The notes: generated by a model from the letters alone, not told the origin. Positions 1 through 6,799 are shown, counted from the first letter of the stretch. The stretch is 17,008 bases of DNA from Dokdonella_A sp039926025 (GCA_039926025.1 JBDSXV010000179.1:1-17008), one strand, 5' to 3'. Numbers and translations are program-made.

Positions 1-62
1 AGCTGGATAGGCACGTTGAGCAGGCCGAACGAGAGTGTTCCGGTCCAGATGGGACGAGGCAT
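1..62 (-). CDS. ku: Ku protein, N-terminal fragment (partial, runs off left edge)
   Basis: Reading leftward from an ATG at 62, the peptide is MPRPIWTGTLSFGLLNVPIQ and then leaves the window. This closely resembles the start of bacterial Ku proteins, whose N-termini carry a basic/aromatic IW-x-G-x-(I/L)-SFGL-(V/L)-N-(V/I)-P pattern. A GGAG Shine-Dalgarno lies about eight bases before the ATG (plus positions 71-76). Bacterial Ku is a homodimeric DNA-end-binding protein that recruits the ligase LigD in non-homologous end joining. Only about 20 codons are visible, so integrity and the presence of ligD cannot be judged. The gene is divergent from the small membrane protein at 252. The identification rests on the motif alone, but that motif is distinctive. 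Confidence 0.85.
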   Translation of the reverse strand, partial: MPRPIWTGTLSFGLLNVPIQ

Positions 63-162
63 GGCGATCGCTCCGCAGCTACGGACCATCAAGACTAGGA
101 AGGCGATGCTTAACGCGCGCTGTGGCGGGTACTCTCGGGATTCCGCGAGCGCTGGCGACTGA

Positions 163-176
163 TGCCACTTTTGGCA
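163..176. repeat. Short inverted repeat upstream of ku and the membrane-protein gene
   Basis: TGCCA and TGGCA form a perfect five-base-pair inverted repeat around a CTTT spacer. It lies in the 189-base region between the divergent ku start (62) and the membrane-protein start (252). It could be a small operator or a chance palindrome. Nothing else in this intergenic region was recognised. Confidence 0.2.
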
Positions 177-251
177 CTGGCCCGGCGCCCCCATGTTCGC
201 GACGATGCGTTCGACGACGGGGTTGCCACCCCACCCTCCTGGAGCCTATTG

Positions 252-458
252 ATGCTGACCTTCCTGCTCTGGCTGCTGCTGCTCGTGTTCTGCTGGCCGC
301 TGGCCCTGCTCGCGATCGTGCTGTACCCGCTGGTGTGGCTGCTGCTGTTGCCGTTTCGCCTGCTCGGTTTCGCGGTCGAGGGCGTGTTCGAATTGTTGCG
401 CGCCGTAATCCTGCTGCCGGCGCGCGCGCTCGGCGGAGGCAAGGCAGCGACGCGCTAG
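252..458 (+). CDS. Small hydrophobic membrane protein, 68 aa
   Basis: No family was recognised. The chosen ATG has a GGAG motif (241-244) seven bases upstream, and the protein is hydrophobic from its second residue. Residues 2-34 can form one long or two short membrane segments, rich in Leu and Trp with a central Pro-Leu turn. A second, amphipathic to hydrophobic stretch runs over residues 36-57, before a short basic tail ending GGGKAATR. It is probably an inner-membrane protein. Its TAG stop overlaps a GTG (458-460) in the frame of the next gene, so the two are likely co-transcribed and possibly translationally coupled. A longer frame from 162 exists, but its extra N-terminus is of low quality and lacks a ribosome-binding site. 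Confidence 0.6.
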   Translation: MLTFLLWLLLLVFCWPLALLAIVLYPLVWLLLLPFRLLGFAVEGVFELLRAVILLPARALGGGKAATR

Positions 459-475
459 TGCGCGTGCACAGCGGC

Positions 476-1084
476 ATGCCGGTCGATCCGCGCTGCAGGG
501 AGCTGCTCCAATTCTGGTTCGGCACGCGCGCGGCGGATGCGGATGTCATCCTGGATCGAGGATCGCTGTGGTTCGGCGGCGGAGCCGACGTGGATGCGTC
601 GATCCGGACGCGCTTCGGCGAATTGCGCGAGGCGGCGATCGCCGGCGTGCTCGACGACTGGCTTGCGTTCGCGCACGGTCGTCTGGCACTGGTGATCCTG
701 GTCGATCAGTTCTCGCGCAACCTGTTCCGCGCGGATGCGCACGCGTTCGCGCACGATGGATTGGCGCGCACGTGGTGCGAGCATGCCCTGGATTCAGGCA
801 TCGATCGCGCGTTGCGCCCCGTCGAACGTGTTTTTTTCTATTTGCCGCTGGAGCATTCGGAAGTGCTGGCCGATCAGCAGCGCTCGGTCGCGCTGTTTCG
901 CGCCTTGCTCGACGAAGTCGACGCCGGCGCGCGCACTGCTTTCGCCAACTATCTCGACTACGCCGAACGACATCGCGACATCATCACGCGCTTCGGTCGC
1001 TTTCCGCATCGCAATGCGATGCTGGGCCGCGCATCGACGGCATCGGAAATCGAGTTTCTCGGGCAATCCGGCTCCTCGTTCTGA
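476..1084 (+). CDS. DUF924 family protein
   Basis: The 202-residue product has the hallmarks of the DUF924 family. It opens with a helix ending LQFWFG (residues 11-16). A central VILVDQFSRNLFR segment follows at 73-85, then FFYLPLEHSE at 120-129, and the C-terminal HRDIITRFGRFPHRN block at 166-180. Family members are soluble all-alpha proteins of about 180-200 residues with a TPR-like fold, and their biochemical function is not established. The ATG at 476 gives the usual length. A GTG at 458 in the same frame, overlapping the upstream TAG stop, would add six residues and couple it to the membrane-protein gene. The reading frame is open back to 35, but residues before 458 do not resemble the family. 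Confidence 0.85.
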   Translation: MPVDPRCRELLQFWFGTRAADADVILDRGSLWFGGGADVDASIRTRFGELREAAIAGVLDDWLAFAHGRLALVILVDQFSRNLFRADAHAFAHDGLARTWCEHALDSGIDRALRPVERVFFYLPLEHSEVLADQQRSVALFRALLDEVDAGARTAFANYLDYAERHRDIITRFGRFPHRNAMLGRASTASEIEFLGQSGSSF

Positions 1085-1260
1085 CAGGTGTTTCGTCGCT
1101 TGTGGGTGGCTCCGCGACCGGCATGCTCAAGGACACCGCCATGGATGCCGCAAAGGATGAAGCCGGTGATGTGGTCACGGACGCCGTCATCGCTCCTGAG
1201 TCTTTGCATCGGGTGCGCGTTGTGCCGCCGGTTGCCGAAGGGCATTGCGATGATGGGAAT

Positions 1261-1272
1261 CGCGAGCTCGCG
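1261..1272. repeat. 12-bp perfect palindrome between convergent genes
   Basis: CGCGAGCTCGCG is fully self-complementary and lies just before the RES gene stop, in the 195-base gap between the convergent DUF924 and RES genes. It has no loop and no T-run, so it is not a convincing intrinsic terminator. Nothing else recognisable lies in 1085-1279. Confidence 0.25.
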
Positions 1273-1279
1273 TCCGCGA

Positions 1280-2011
1280 CTAGCCCGCCACGTTCATGCC
1301 GAGCGCGCTCGCGTCGAACGCGATGCGCGCGACACCCATGTTCGATTCCGCCAGCACGCGCGTGCGCGTGACCTTGAACAACCAGGTGTGTTGTTCGAGT
1401 GGCTCGGGTTTGCGGAAGGCCTTGGGTGTCAGCACCGCGAGACAGGGCCGGTGCTCGGGATCGCGCACCGACAGGTAGCGGATCAGCGCAACGCCCGCAG
1501 CGCGCGCTACCTGCGCCAACGCCTGTGTCGCGACGTAACTCGACGGGTCCTGCCATTGCCTGCGTTGTCGCGCGAATGGCGGCTCGGTCAACACGATGGC
1601 ACTGCCGCCGACGCTTGCGCGAAATGCCGTATGCGGTACCGGCGGAAGATCCGGCGTTGCGGGCGAATCGGCGAGGAAGCGCATGCGCCAGAAAGCGACT
1701 TCGGCGAGCGCGGTGTGTTCGTTGTCGGCGCCGTACCACACGCCAGGATCGCCGATGCCGCGGAAGCGCGAACCAGCCGGTGGTGGCGCTGGATAGCGGA
1801 AGGGAGTCGCCAGCAGATAGTGCAGATGCGCGGCTTCTGCCGGCAGCGGCGGCTTGCTCGCTTCGAGCAGATCCTCCAGCACGCGTTGTTCGTCCAGCGT
1901 GTCGACCAGGCGCATCGTGGACGCACGATGCTGCGCTTCGACCACGCGCCACGGCTGCGCGCTGAGTCGACGCGCGCTGTCTTTCAGCAGTTGCAGCGGC
2001 ATCTTGGTCAT
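1280..2011 (-). CDS. RES-domain toxin (NAD+-degrading type II toxin family)
   Basis: The 243-residue protein carries a RES domain from about residue 75 to 225. The three name-giving conserved positions are visible: Arg in SRFRG (R82/R84), Glu in TALAEVAF (E104), and Ser in ALIRYLSVRD (S181). The conserved Tyr of GVWYGADN (Y93) is also present. Characterised RES toxins such as MbcT and the RES-Xre family degrade or phosphorolyse NAD+, arresting growth, and are neutralised by a cognate Xre/DUF2384 antitoxin. That partner is encoded immediately upstream, ending 67 bases before this start. AAGGAG lies about seven bases before the ATG. The roughly 70-residue N-terminal extension before the RES core is of unknown role. 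The frame is intact, so the toxin is probably functional. Confidence 0.9.
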   Translation of the reverse strand: MTKMPLQLLKDSARRLSAQPWRVVEAQHRASTMRLVDTLDEQRVLEDLLEASKPPLPAEAAHLHYLLATPFRYPAPPPAGSRFRGIGDPGVWYGADNEHTALAEVAFWRMRFLADSPATPDLPPVPHTAFRASVGGSAIVLTEPPFARQRRQWQDPSSYVATQALAQVARAAGVALIRYLSVRDPEHRPCLAVLTPKAFRKPEPLEQHTWLFKVTRTRVLAESNMGVARIAFDASALGMNVAG

Positions 2012-2038
2012 CGCACGCTCCTTGTGTCAGGAACGATC

Positions 2039-2053
2039 GCGACAGCGTGTCGC
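2039..2053. repeat. Hairpin between antitoxin and toxin genes
   Basis: GCGACA and TGTCGC are perfectly complementary around a three-base GCG loop. The hairpin lies in the 67-base gap between the antitoxin stop and the toxin ribosome-binding site. It would form in the shared mRNA and could lower read-through or set RNA processing between the two genes. It has no T-run, so a simple terminator is unlikely. Confidence 0.35.
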
Positions 2054-2078
2054 ATTCGCTGCGACTCGGGAATCGCGG

Positions 2079-2480
2079 TCAAAGCCGCGCGCGCGCACTG
2101 TCAAGATAGTGCAGGACGTGGATCAGTCCTTCTGCGCTGCGCAGGCGCTCCAGCGGCTTTTGCCCCGCGAAGGCGGCATTCGCCGAGACCAGCCAGGTGC
2201 GCGCCGCTTCGTCATTCGAACCGACGATCGCATCGAGCGAGCGGAATACGCGGATCCAGAGCTTGGTCAGTTCGCCGGCCTTGCTGTCCGGGTCGATTGG
2301 CGCACGCGCGCTGGCAGCACGCGAAATCGTCGATGCGCTGACTCCGATGATATCGGCCAGCGTGCGTTGCGGCACATCGAGGACTTCGGCGGCGCGCAGC
2401 GCGGCCTTGGTCAGCACCTGGGCGGAATCCGCGGAAAGGTTTGGCTTGCGCGAAACAAATGCGGGCATGGCGGTGCTCAT
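2079..2480 (-). CDS. Xre/MbcA/ParS-type antitoxin (DUF2384)
   Basis: The 133-residue product starts at the ATG at 2480. An alternative ATG lies four codons later; longer versions run into the promoter region and are unlikely. Residues 23-57 form a helix-turn-helix with the segment TLADIIGVSASTISR. The C-terminal half contains the DUF2384 toxin-binding pattern ARTWLVSANAAFAGQKPLER followed by EGLIHVLHYLD (about 92-128). Antitoxins of this family bind and inhibit a RES toxin and repress their own operon. The RES gene directly downstream on the same strand fits this. No strong Shine-Dalgarno is visible before the ATG. Three palindromes upstream (2497-2538) are good candidates for its own binding sites. 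Confidence 0.9.
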   Translation of the reverse strand: MSTAMPAFVSRKPNLSADSAQVLTKAALRAAEVLDVPQRTLADIIGVSASTISRAASARAPIDPDSKAGELTKLWIRVFRSLDAIVGSNDEAARTWLVSANAAFAGQKPLERLRSAEGLIHVLHYLDSARARL

Positions 2481-2496
2481 GCGTGGAATGGTCACA

Positions 2497-2538
2497 TGCA
2501 ATATTTGCAGCAATGGATTGCATATGCAAGTTGCGCAA
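2497..2538 (-). promoter_or_regulatory. Promoter and palindromic operator of the antitoxin-toxin operon
   Basis: Three inverted repeats lie within 42 bases: TGCAATATTTGCA (2497-2509), the perfect 12-mer TTGCATATGCAA (2518-2529), and TTGCGCAA (2531-2538). Their centres are 20.5 and 11 bases apart, close to two turns and one turn of the helix. On the minus strand a -35-like TTGCAT (2529-2524) and a -10-like AAATAT (2506-2501) are 17 bases apart, so the first two palindromes cover exactly those elements. This is the layout expected for Xre-antitoxin autorepression. The site starts 11 bases after the end of the upstream SpmA-SpmB gene. Confidence 0.6.
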
Positions 2539-2548
2539 ATGGATCCGT

Positions 2549-3787
2549 TCAGCCGAAAAACCAGTAGCAGACCGCGATCGAGGCGATGACGCCGACGAAG
2601 TCGGCGAGCAAGGCGCAACCCACCGCATGCCGTGCTCGCTGGATGCCGACCGAGCCGAAGTAGACCGCCAACACGTAGAACGTGGTCTCGGTACTACCCT
2701 GCACGGTGGCCGCGAGCAGGGACGCGAAGCTGTCGACGCCGTGCGACTTCATCGTCTCGATCAGCATTGCGCGGGCGGCGCTGCCGGAAAGCGGCTTCAC
2801 CAATGCGGTCGGCAGCGCATCGACGAAGCGCGTATCGAGTCCGGCGGCCGCAGCAAGCCAGCGCACGCCATCAAGCGCGAAGTCGAGCGCACCCGACGCG
2901 CGTAGCACGCCGACCGCGCACAGCATCGCGACCAGATACGGCAGCAGGTTCCTGGCAACCTCGAAACCCTGCTTCGCTCCATCGATGAAACTCTCGTAGA
3001 CCGGCACCTTGCGCCACGCGCCGGCGAGGAGGAATAGCAGCACGATTCCGAACAGGGTCAGATTGCCGAGCAATGACGACAACGGCGCCAGGGCCGCGGC
3101 AGACAGGGTCGACAACAGGGCGACGAAGGCGCTGAGCAGCAGCGCAATCGACAGCAGCCAGACCAAGACGACCGGGTCGCGCAGCTTCAGCTTCTGCATG
3201 AAAGCGACCGCGAGCAGACCGGTCAGTGTGGACGCGCTGGTAGCGAGCAGGATCGGCACGAACACGAGGGTCGGATCGTGCGCACCGGCTTGCGCGCGGT
3301 ACATGAAGATCGAGACCGGCAACAAGGTCAACGATGAAGCATTCAAGACGAGGAACAGGATCTGCGCATTGCTCGCGGTCGTCGCGCTCGGATTCAGCGT
3401 CTGCAATTCGCGCATCGCGCGCAGGCCGATCGGTGTCGCCGCATTGTCGAGGCCAAGCACGTTTGCGGCGAAGTTGAGCGTGATCAGGCCGATCGCTGGA
3501 TGCCCGCGCGGCACTTCCGGCATCAGGCGTGCGAACAGGGGACCGAGAAAACGTGCAAGGACGTCGATCAGGCCGGCTTGTTCGGCGATGCGCAGGAAGC
3601 CGAGCCACAGGGTCAACGTGCCGAACAACAGGATCATGACCTCGACCGACAGCCTGGCCATGTCGAACAGGCTGCCGACCATCGCCGCGAAGACGCCGGC
3701 GTTGCCACCGATCAGCCATTGCGCGAGCGCGGCGATCGTCGCCGTCAGGAAGAAGCCGAGCCAGAGCCGGTTGAGCATGCGCAGCAT
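2549..3787 (-). CDS. SpmA-SpmB fusion, nucleoside-recognition (Gate) domain membrane protein
   Basis: The 412-residue product is a multi-pass inner-membrane protein in two related halves. The N-terminal, SpmA-like half (about 1-200) includes LNFAANVLGLDNAATPIGLRA (104-124). The C-terminal, SpmB-like half (about 240-412) includes VYESFIDGAKQGFEV, KPLSGSAARA (331-340) and GSTETTFYVLAVYFGSVGI (364-382). In Bacillus, spmA and spmB are separate genes that affect spore core dehydration. Gammaproteobacterial fusions are annotated as nucleoside-recognition or spore-maturation proteins and have no settled function. The chosen ATG (3787) is followed directly by a transmembrane segment; another ATG is three codons later. 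Upstream-extended versions are Arg-rich and cross the divergent methyltransferase start, so they were not used. Confidence 0.85.
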   Translation of the reverse strand: MLRMLNRLWLGFFLTATIAALAQWLIGGNAGVFAAMVGSLFDMARLSVEVMILLFGTLTLWLGFLRIAEQAGLIDVLARFLGPLFARLMPEVPRGHPAIGLITLNFAANVLGLDNAATPIGLRAMRELQTLNPSATTASNAQILFLVLNASSLTLLPVSIFMYRAQAGAHDPTLVFVPILLATSASTLTGLLAVAFMQKLKLRDPVVLVWLLSIALLLSAFVALLSTLSAAALAPLSSLLGNLTLFGIVLLFLLAGAWRKVPVYESFIDGAKQGFEVARNLLPYLVAMLCAVGVLRASGALDFALDGVRWLAAAAGLDTRFVDALPTALVKPLSGSAARAMLIETMKSHGVDSFASLLAATVQGSTETTFYVLAVYFGSVGIQRARHAVGCALLADFVGVIASIAVCYWFFG

Positions 3788-3867
3788 CGCCGTGGGATAG
3801 GCCAAGCATCGCACACGCTCGCGCCGTTCGCTCGCAGGTTTGCGCGCGCTCGGGCACACTCGACGAC

Positions 3868-4467
3868 ATGCACGAAAAGCCTTATTCCGCCGCGAGCGAA
3901 CGCAATCGCGAACCCATCCTCGCCGTACTGCGCGAATTCTTCGCCGACCGCAGGCACGTGCTTGAGGTCGGCAGTGGCACCGGTCAGCATGCCGCGCATT
4001 TCGCCGCAGCCTTGCCGCAGCTGACATGGCAGTCATCCGATCGTGCGGAGAACCTTGGCGGCATCCGCGCCTGGCTCGAAGAGGCGGATCTGCCGAACAC
4101 GCCTGCGCCGTTGACGCTGGATGTCGCGCGCGTTCCATGGCCTGGCGGTCCGTTCGATGCGGCATTCAGCGCAAATACGCTGCACATCATGGCGTGGCAC
4201 GAAGTGGAAGCTTTCTTCTCGGCATTACCGCTCGTCGTCACGGGCGATGCGAAGCTCGCGATTTACGGACCGTTCAACGTCGACGGCGCTTTCACCAGCG
4301 CGAGCAATGCCGCGTTCGATGAATCGCTCAGGGCACGTGCGCCACACATGGGCATCCGCGATGTACGTGCGGTCGATGCGCTCGCTCGGGCAGCCGGCTT
4401 CGTGCTGCTCGACGATGTTGCGATGCCGGCGAACAATCGCTTGCGCACCTGGCAACGACGCGCCTGA
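3868..4467 (+). CDS. DUF938 family SAM-dependent methyltransferase
   Basis: The 199-residue product matches the DUF938 family of class I methyltransferases over its full length. It begins with the typical KPYSAASERNREPIL (4-18). The SAM-binding motif I VLEVGSGTGQHAAHFA follows at 31-46, then the acidic SSDRAENL (56-63) and FDAAFSANTLHIMAW (96-110). Near the C-terminus are YGPFN (133-137) and a substrate-side region with MGIRD. The family's substrate is not established. It is divergent from the SpmA-SpmB gene with an 80-base gap that must hold both promoters; no clear promoter element was identified there. It converges on the desaturase gene, with a hairpin at the shared 3' end. Confidence 0.88.
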   Translation: MHEKPYSAASERNREPILAVLREFFADRRHVLEVGSGTGQHAAHFAAALPQLTWQSSDRAENLGGIRAWLEEADLPNTPAPLTLDVARVPWPGGPFDAAFSANTLHIMAWHEVEAFFSALPLVVTGDAKLAIYGPFNVDGAFTSASNAAFDESLRARAPHMGIRDVRAVDALARAAGFVLLDDVAMPANNRLRTWQRRA

Positions 4468-4489
4468 GGCGTCGGCGCGCGCGCCTCAG
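4464..4489. terminator. Hairpin between convergent methyltransferase and desaturase genes
   Basis: CTGAGGCG (4464-4471) and CGCCTCAG (4482-4489) form a perfect eight-base-pair stem with a ten-base GC-rich loop. The stem includes the methyltransferase TGA stop (4465-4467). The hairpin is symmetric and lies between convergent genes, so it could stop transcription in both directions. It lacks a following T-run on either strand. Confidence 0.45.
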
Positions 4490-4508
4490 TCGCGGGCGCG
4501 GATTCCCC

Positions 4509-5627
4509 TCACGCCGGCGACCGAGACAACGACATCTGCGGCGCCGGACGGCTCGGCCACGCGTGACGAAGGATGCGCCAGATCACCTGCGAGAACTGCT
4601 TCGGCAGCGATCCGGTGTTGTAGTGCTGGCCGTAGCGCGCGCAGATGTCGCGTACCTCGACCGCCATCGCGGCGTACCGGTTGGCCGGCACGTCGGGGAA
4701 GAAATGATGTTCGATCTGATGACTCAGGTTGCCGGACAGCAGGTTGAGCAGCTTGCCGCCGGCGATATTGGATGAACCGCGCAGCTGGCGCAGGTACCAG
4801 TGGCCACGCGATTCGCCCTTGATCGAATCGCGCGAGAAGACTTCCGCGTCCGCAGTGAAGTGACCGCAGAAGATGATCGTGTAGGTCCACAGGTTGCGCA
4901 GGACATTGGCGACAGCATTGCCGAGCAGCACGGGCAGGAAGAACGGTCCGGCAAGCAGCGGAAACAGAATGTAGTCCTTCAGCACCTGGCGCCCCATCTT
5001 GCGGCCAACCGGGCGGAAGGCGGCACGCAGTTCTGCCCTCGTCATCTTGCCGGCCAACCAGCGACCGAGTCGCAGGTCCTGGATTGCCACGCCCCACTCG
5101 AACAGCAGCGCGAAGACCACGGCGACCAGTGGCTGCGCCAGATAGAACGGCTTCCAGCGCTGCTCGGGGAAGATGCGCAGCAAGCCGTAACCGATGTCGT
5201 CGTCCATGCCGCGCACGTTGGTGTAGGTGTGATGCTTGAAGTTGTGCGTCTTGCGCCAGTTGTCACTGGTGCCGGCGATGTCCCACTCGTAGGTCCTGCC
5301 ATCCAGATGCGGGTCGCGCATCCAGTCGTACTGGCCGTGCATCACGTTGTGGCCGAGCTCCATGTTCTCGATGATCTTCGAGACACCGAGCAGCAGGGTG
5401 CCGAGGATCCAGGCAGGCACGCGCACCACGGACAGGAACGCAGCGGCGAACAGCAAGGCACGTCCGGCAAGGCCCAGGTAGCGTACGGCCTTTACGATGG
5501 CGCGGATGTAGTCCGCGTCGGCTTGACCCAGCGTCGCCACGGTACGCGCTCGCAGTGTGTCGAGTTCTGCAGCGAACGCGTCGAGTTGATCGGCGCCCAG
5601 GGCGCGATTGCGAATGCGAGGTGTCAT
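4509..5627 (-). CDS. desB: Membrane fatty acid (acyl-CoA) desaturase, DesB/DesA3-like
   Basis: The 372-residue protein has the three histidine boxes of membrane di-iron desaturases: GHNVMH (H93, H97), HNFKHH (H128, H132, H133) and HQIEHHF (H303, H307, H308). H256 in CGHF is also probably a metal ligand. Hydrophobic segments lie at about 53-82, 162-180 and 218-255. The spacing matches the acyl-CoA desaturases of the Pseudomonas DesB and Mycobacterium DesA3 type, which insert a double bond into saturated acyl chains using oxygen and electrons. The ATG (5627) has GGAG about seven bases upstream. The gene starts 13 bases after the reductase stop, so the two form an operon. The symbol is by homology and layout; the exact regioselectivity is not readable. 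Confidence 0.88.
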   Translation of the reverse strand: MTPRIRNRALGADQLDAFAAELDTLRARTVATLGQADADYIRAIVKAVRYLGLAGRALLFAAAFLSVVRVPAWILGTLLLGVSKIIENMELGHNVMHGQYDWMRDPHLDGRTYEWDIAGTSDNWRKTHNFKHHTYTNVRGMDDDIGYGLLRIFPEQRWKPFYLAQPLVAVVFALLFEWGVAIQDLRLGRWLAGKMTRAELRAAFRPVGRKMGRQVLKDYILFPLLAGPFFLPVLLGNAVANVLRNLWTYTIIFCGHFTADAEVFSRDSIKGESRGHWYLRQLRGSSNIAGGKLLNLLSGNLSHQIEHHFFPDVPANRYAAMAVEVRDICARYGQHYNTGSLPKQFSQVIWRILRHAWPSRPAPQMSLSRSPA

Positions 5628-5640
5628 GCGTTCGGCTCCA

Positions 5641-6735
5641 TCAGAGATCCAGCACCAGATCGGCAGTGGCGCTGTTGACGCACAAGCGCAGCGCCGACAC
5701 CGGCTCGTGCACGTCCTCACCGGTGTGCAGGTTACGCGTGCTGCCCGACACTTTTGTGCAGGCGCAGGTATTGCAGATACCCATGCGACAACCGGATGCG
5801 GGCGTGAGCCCGGCTGCCTCAAGCCCCTCCAGCAGCGATTGGCCGCGCGACAGCTGCAATGTGCGGCCGCTGCGCGCAAGGGTCACCTGCACGCTTGCGG
5901 CGTCATCGACGGCACGCGCTGGCGGACTGAAGGCTTCGGACTGGAACGAGCGCACGTGTCCGGCGAGCAAGTTGCGCGCCTCGGCCACAAACCCGTTCGA
6001 GCCGCAGGCGAATATTTGCCGCGCCGGCAGATCGTCGACCAGCGAAGACAGCAGCGCCGCATCGATACGGCCAGCGCGCTCGTCGGCACGCAATAGGCCT
6101 TCACGTGTCAGGATGAATTGCACCGAGAAGGATGGATGCCTGGCAGCGAGCGCGCGCAGTTCCTGCGCGAAGCACAATTCGGCGCGGGTGCGCACCCAGT
6201 ACAGCAGCATCAGCGGTACCGGCATGCCTTGCGCGGAAAGCGCCCGGATCATTGCCATCAAGGGCGTGATGCCACTGCCCGCGGCGAGGAACATCCATGC
6301 GCCCTGCACGAGCGCGGGCAAGGTCATTCCTCCAAACGCCTGACCAAGATCAAGCACATCACCGAGGCGCGCATCGCGGCACAGGTGCCGACTCAGCTTG
6401 CCGCCCTCGATCGCCTTGACCGTGATCGAAATGCGGTTGTCGGCGCGCGGAATGTCGGTGAGGCTGTAGCTTCGCGTGACGCGCCTGCCGTCGACCTCGG
6501 CGCCGATATTGACGTGCTGGCCAGGCAGGAAGCCGCCCCAGTGCCGGTTCGGCTTGAGCCGCACCGTCACCGCGTCACTCGACGCTGCCTGCAGCGCTTC
6601 GATGCGCGCCAATGGACGGTCGAAGGACCATAGCGGATTGATGCGAGATGCCCAGAAATCAAAGGCTTGCGAAGCCACCAAGGGCTGGATCGGACGCGGC
6701 AGGCGCGTCGGAGATGGTTGAGCTAGTAGGGGCAT
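5641..6735 (-). CDS. desC: Ferredoxin reductase-type electron donor for the desaturase, DesC-like
   Basis: The 364-residue protein has three modules. The FAD-binding domain has RSYS at 88-91. The NAD(P)H-binding domain has AAGSGITPLMAM (151-162) and CGSNGF (244-249). The C-terminal plant-type [2Fe-2S] ferredoxin domain has ligands C316, C321, C324 and C352 (C-x4-C-x2-C then C). This domain order is that of the oxidoreductases paired with DesB/DesA3 desaturases (Pseudomonas DesC, Mycobacterium Rv3230c), which pass electrons from NADPH to the di-iron centre. It is the first gene of the operon, facing the TetR gene. The ATG at 6735 has no Shine-Dalgarno, and a TATAGT box lies seven bases upstream, so the transcript may be leaderless. 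The in-frame extension past 6735 would cross the divergent promoter. Confidence 0.88.
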   Translation of the reverse strand: MPLLAQPSPTRLPRPIQPLVASQAFDFWASRINPLWSFDRPLARIEALQAASSDAVTVRLKPNRHWGGFLPGQHVNIGAEVDGRRVTRSYSLTDIPRADNRISITVKAIEGGKLSRHLCRDARLGDVLDLGQAFGGMTLPALVQGAWMFLAAGSGITPLMAMIRALSAQGMPVPLMLLYWVRTRAELCFAQELRALAARHPSFSVQFILTREGLLRADERAGRIDAALLSSLVDDLPARQIFACGSNGFVAEARNLLAGHVRSFQSEAFSPPARAVDDAASVQVTLARSGRTLQLSRGQSLLEGLEAAGLTPASGCRMGICNTCACTKVSGSTRNLHTGEDVHEPVSALRLCVNSATADLVLDL

Positions 6736-6741
6736 GACGTC

Positions 6742-6783
6742 ACTATACACACGAGAAGACGCTTGTGTATACATGCGTATATT
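6742..6783. promoter_or_regulatory. Divergent promoter and TetR operator of the desaturase locus
   Basis: The 20-mer ACGCTTGTGTATACATGCGT (6759-6778) is an imperfect palindrome with 16 of 20 positions symmetric, containing the perfect TGTATACA (6766-6773). An ACGC/GCGT outer and TGT/ACA inner arrangement resembles known FabR/DesT sites. Separate eight-base arms TATACACA (6744-6751) and TGTGTATA (6764-6771) are also complementary across a 12-base spacer. A TATATT (6778-6783) can serve as the -10 of the plus-strand regulator gene. On the minus strand TATAGT (6747-6742) can serve the reductase. The palindrome lies between or over both promoters, so one bound dimer could repress both directions. 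Confidence 0.6.
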
Positions 6784-6799
6784 AACGATCCCGACTAAG

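Noticed and set aside
35..475. N-terminal extension of the DUF924 frame back to position 35
   Set aside because: The extension is Arg-rich, overlaps the small membrane-protein gene in another frame and the ku upstream region, and the family match begins only near 476.
1122..1279. Possible small gene on the plus strand (MLKDTAMDAAKDEAGDVV...)
   Set aside because: The start looks protein-like for about 25 residues, but the frame runs into the antisense RES gene with no stop and then becomes Arg-rich; no family or ribosome-binding site supports it.
3788..4165. N-terminal extension of the SpmA-SpmB gene
   Set aside because: It would overlap the divergent methyltransferase gene for some 300 bases and is Arg/Ala-rich without membrane character.
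4471..4484. Alternating GC run near 4475-4484 as a Z-DNA or special structure
   Set aside because: It is short and simply forms the loop of the convergent-gene hairpin; such runs are common at this GC content.
6734..6799. Earlier start of the TetR-like regulator at 6734
   Set aside because: This would overlap the reductase start on the other strand and place the operator and both promoters inside the coding region.
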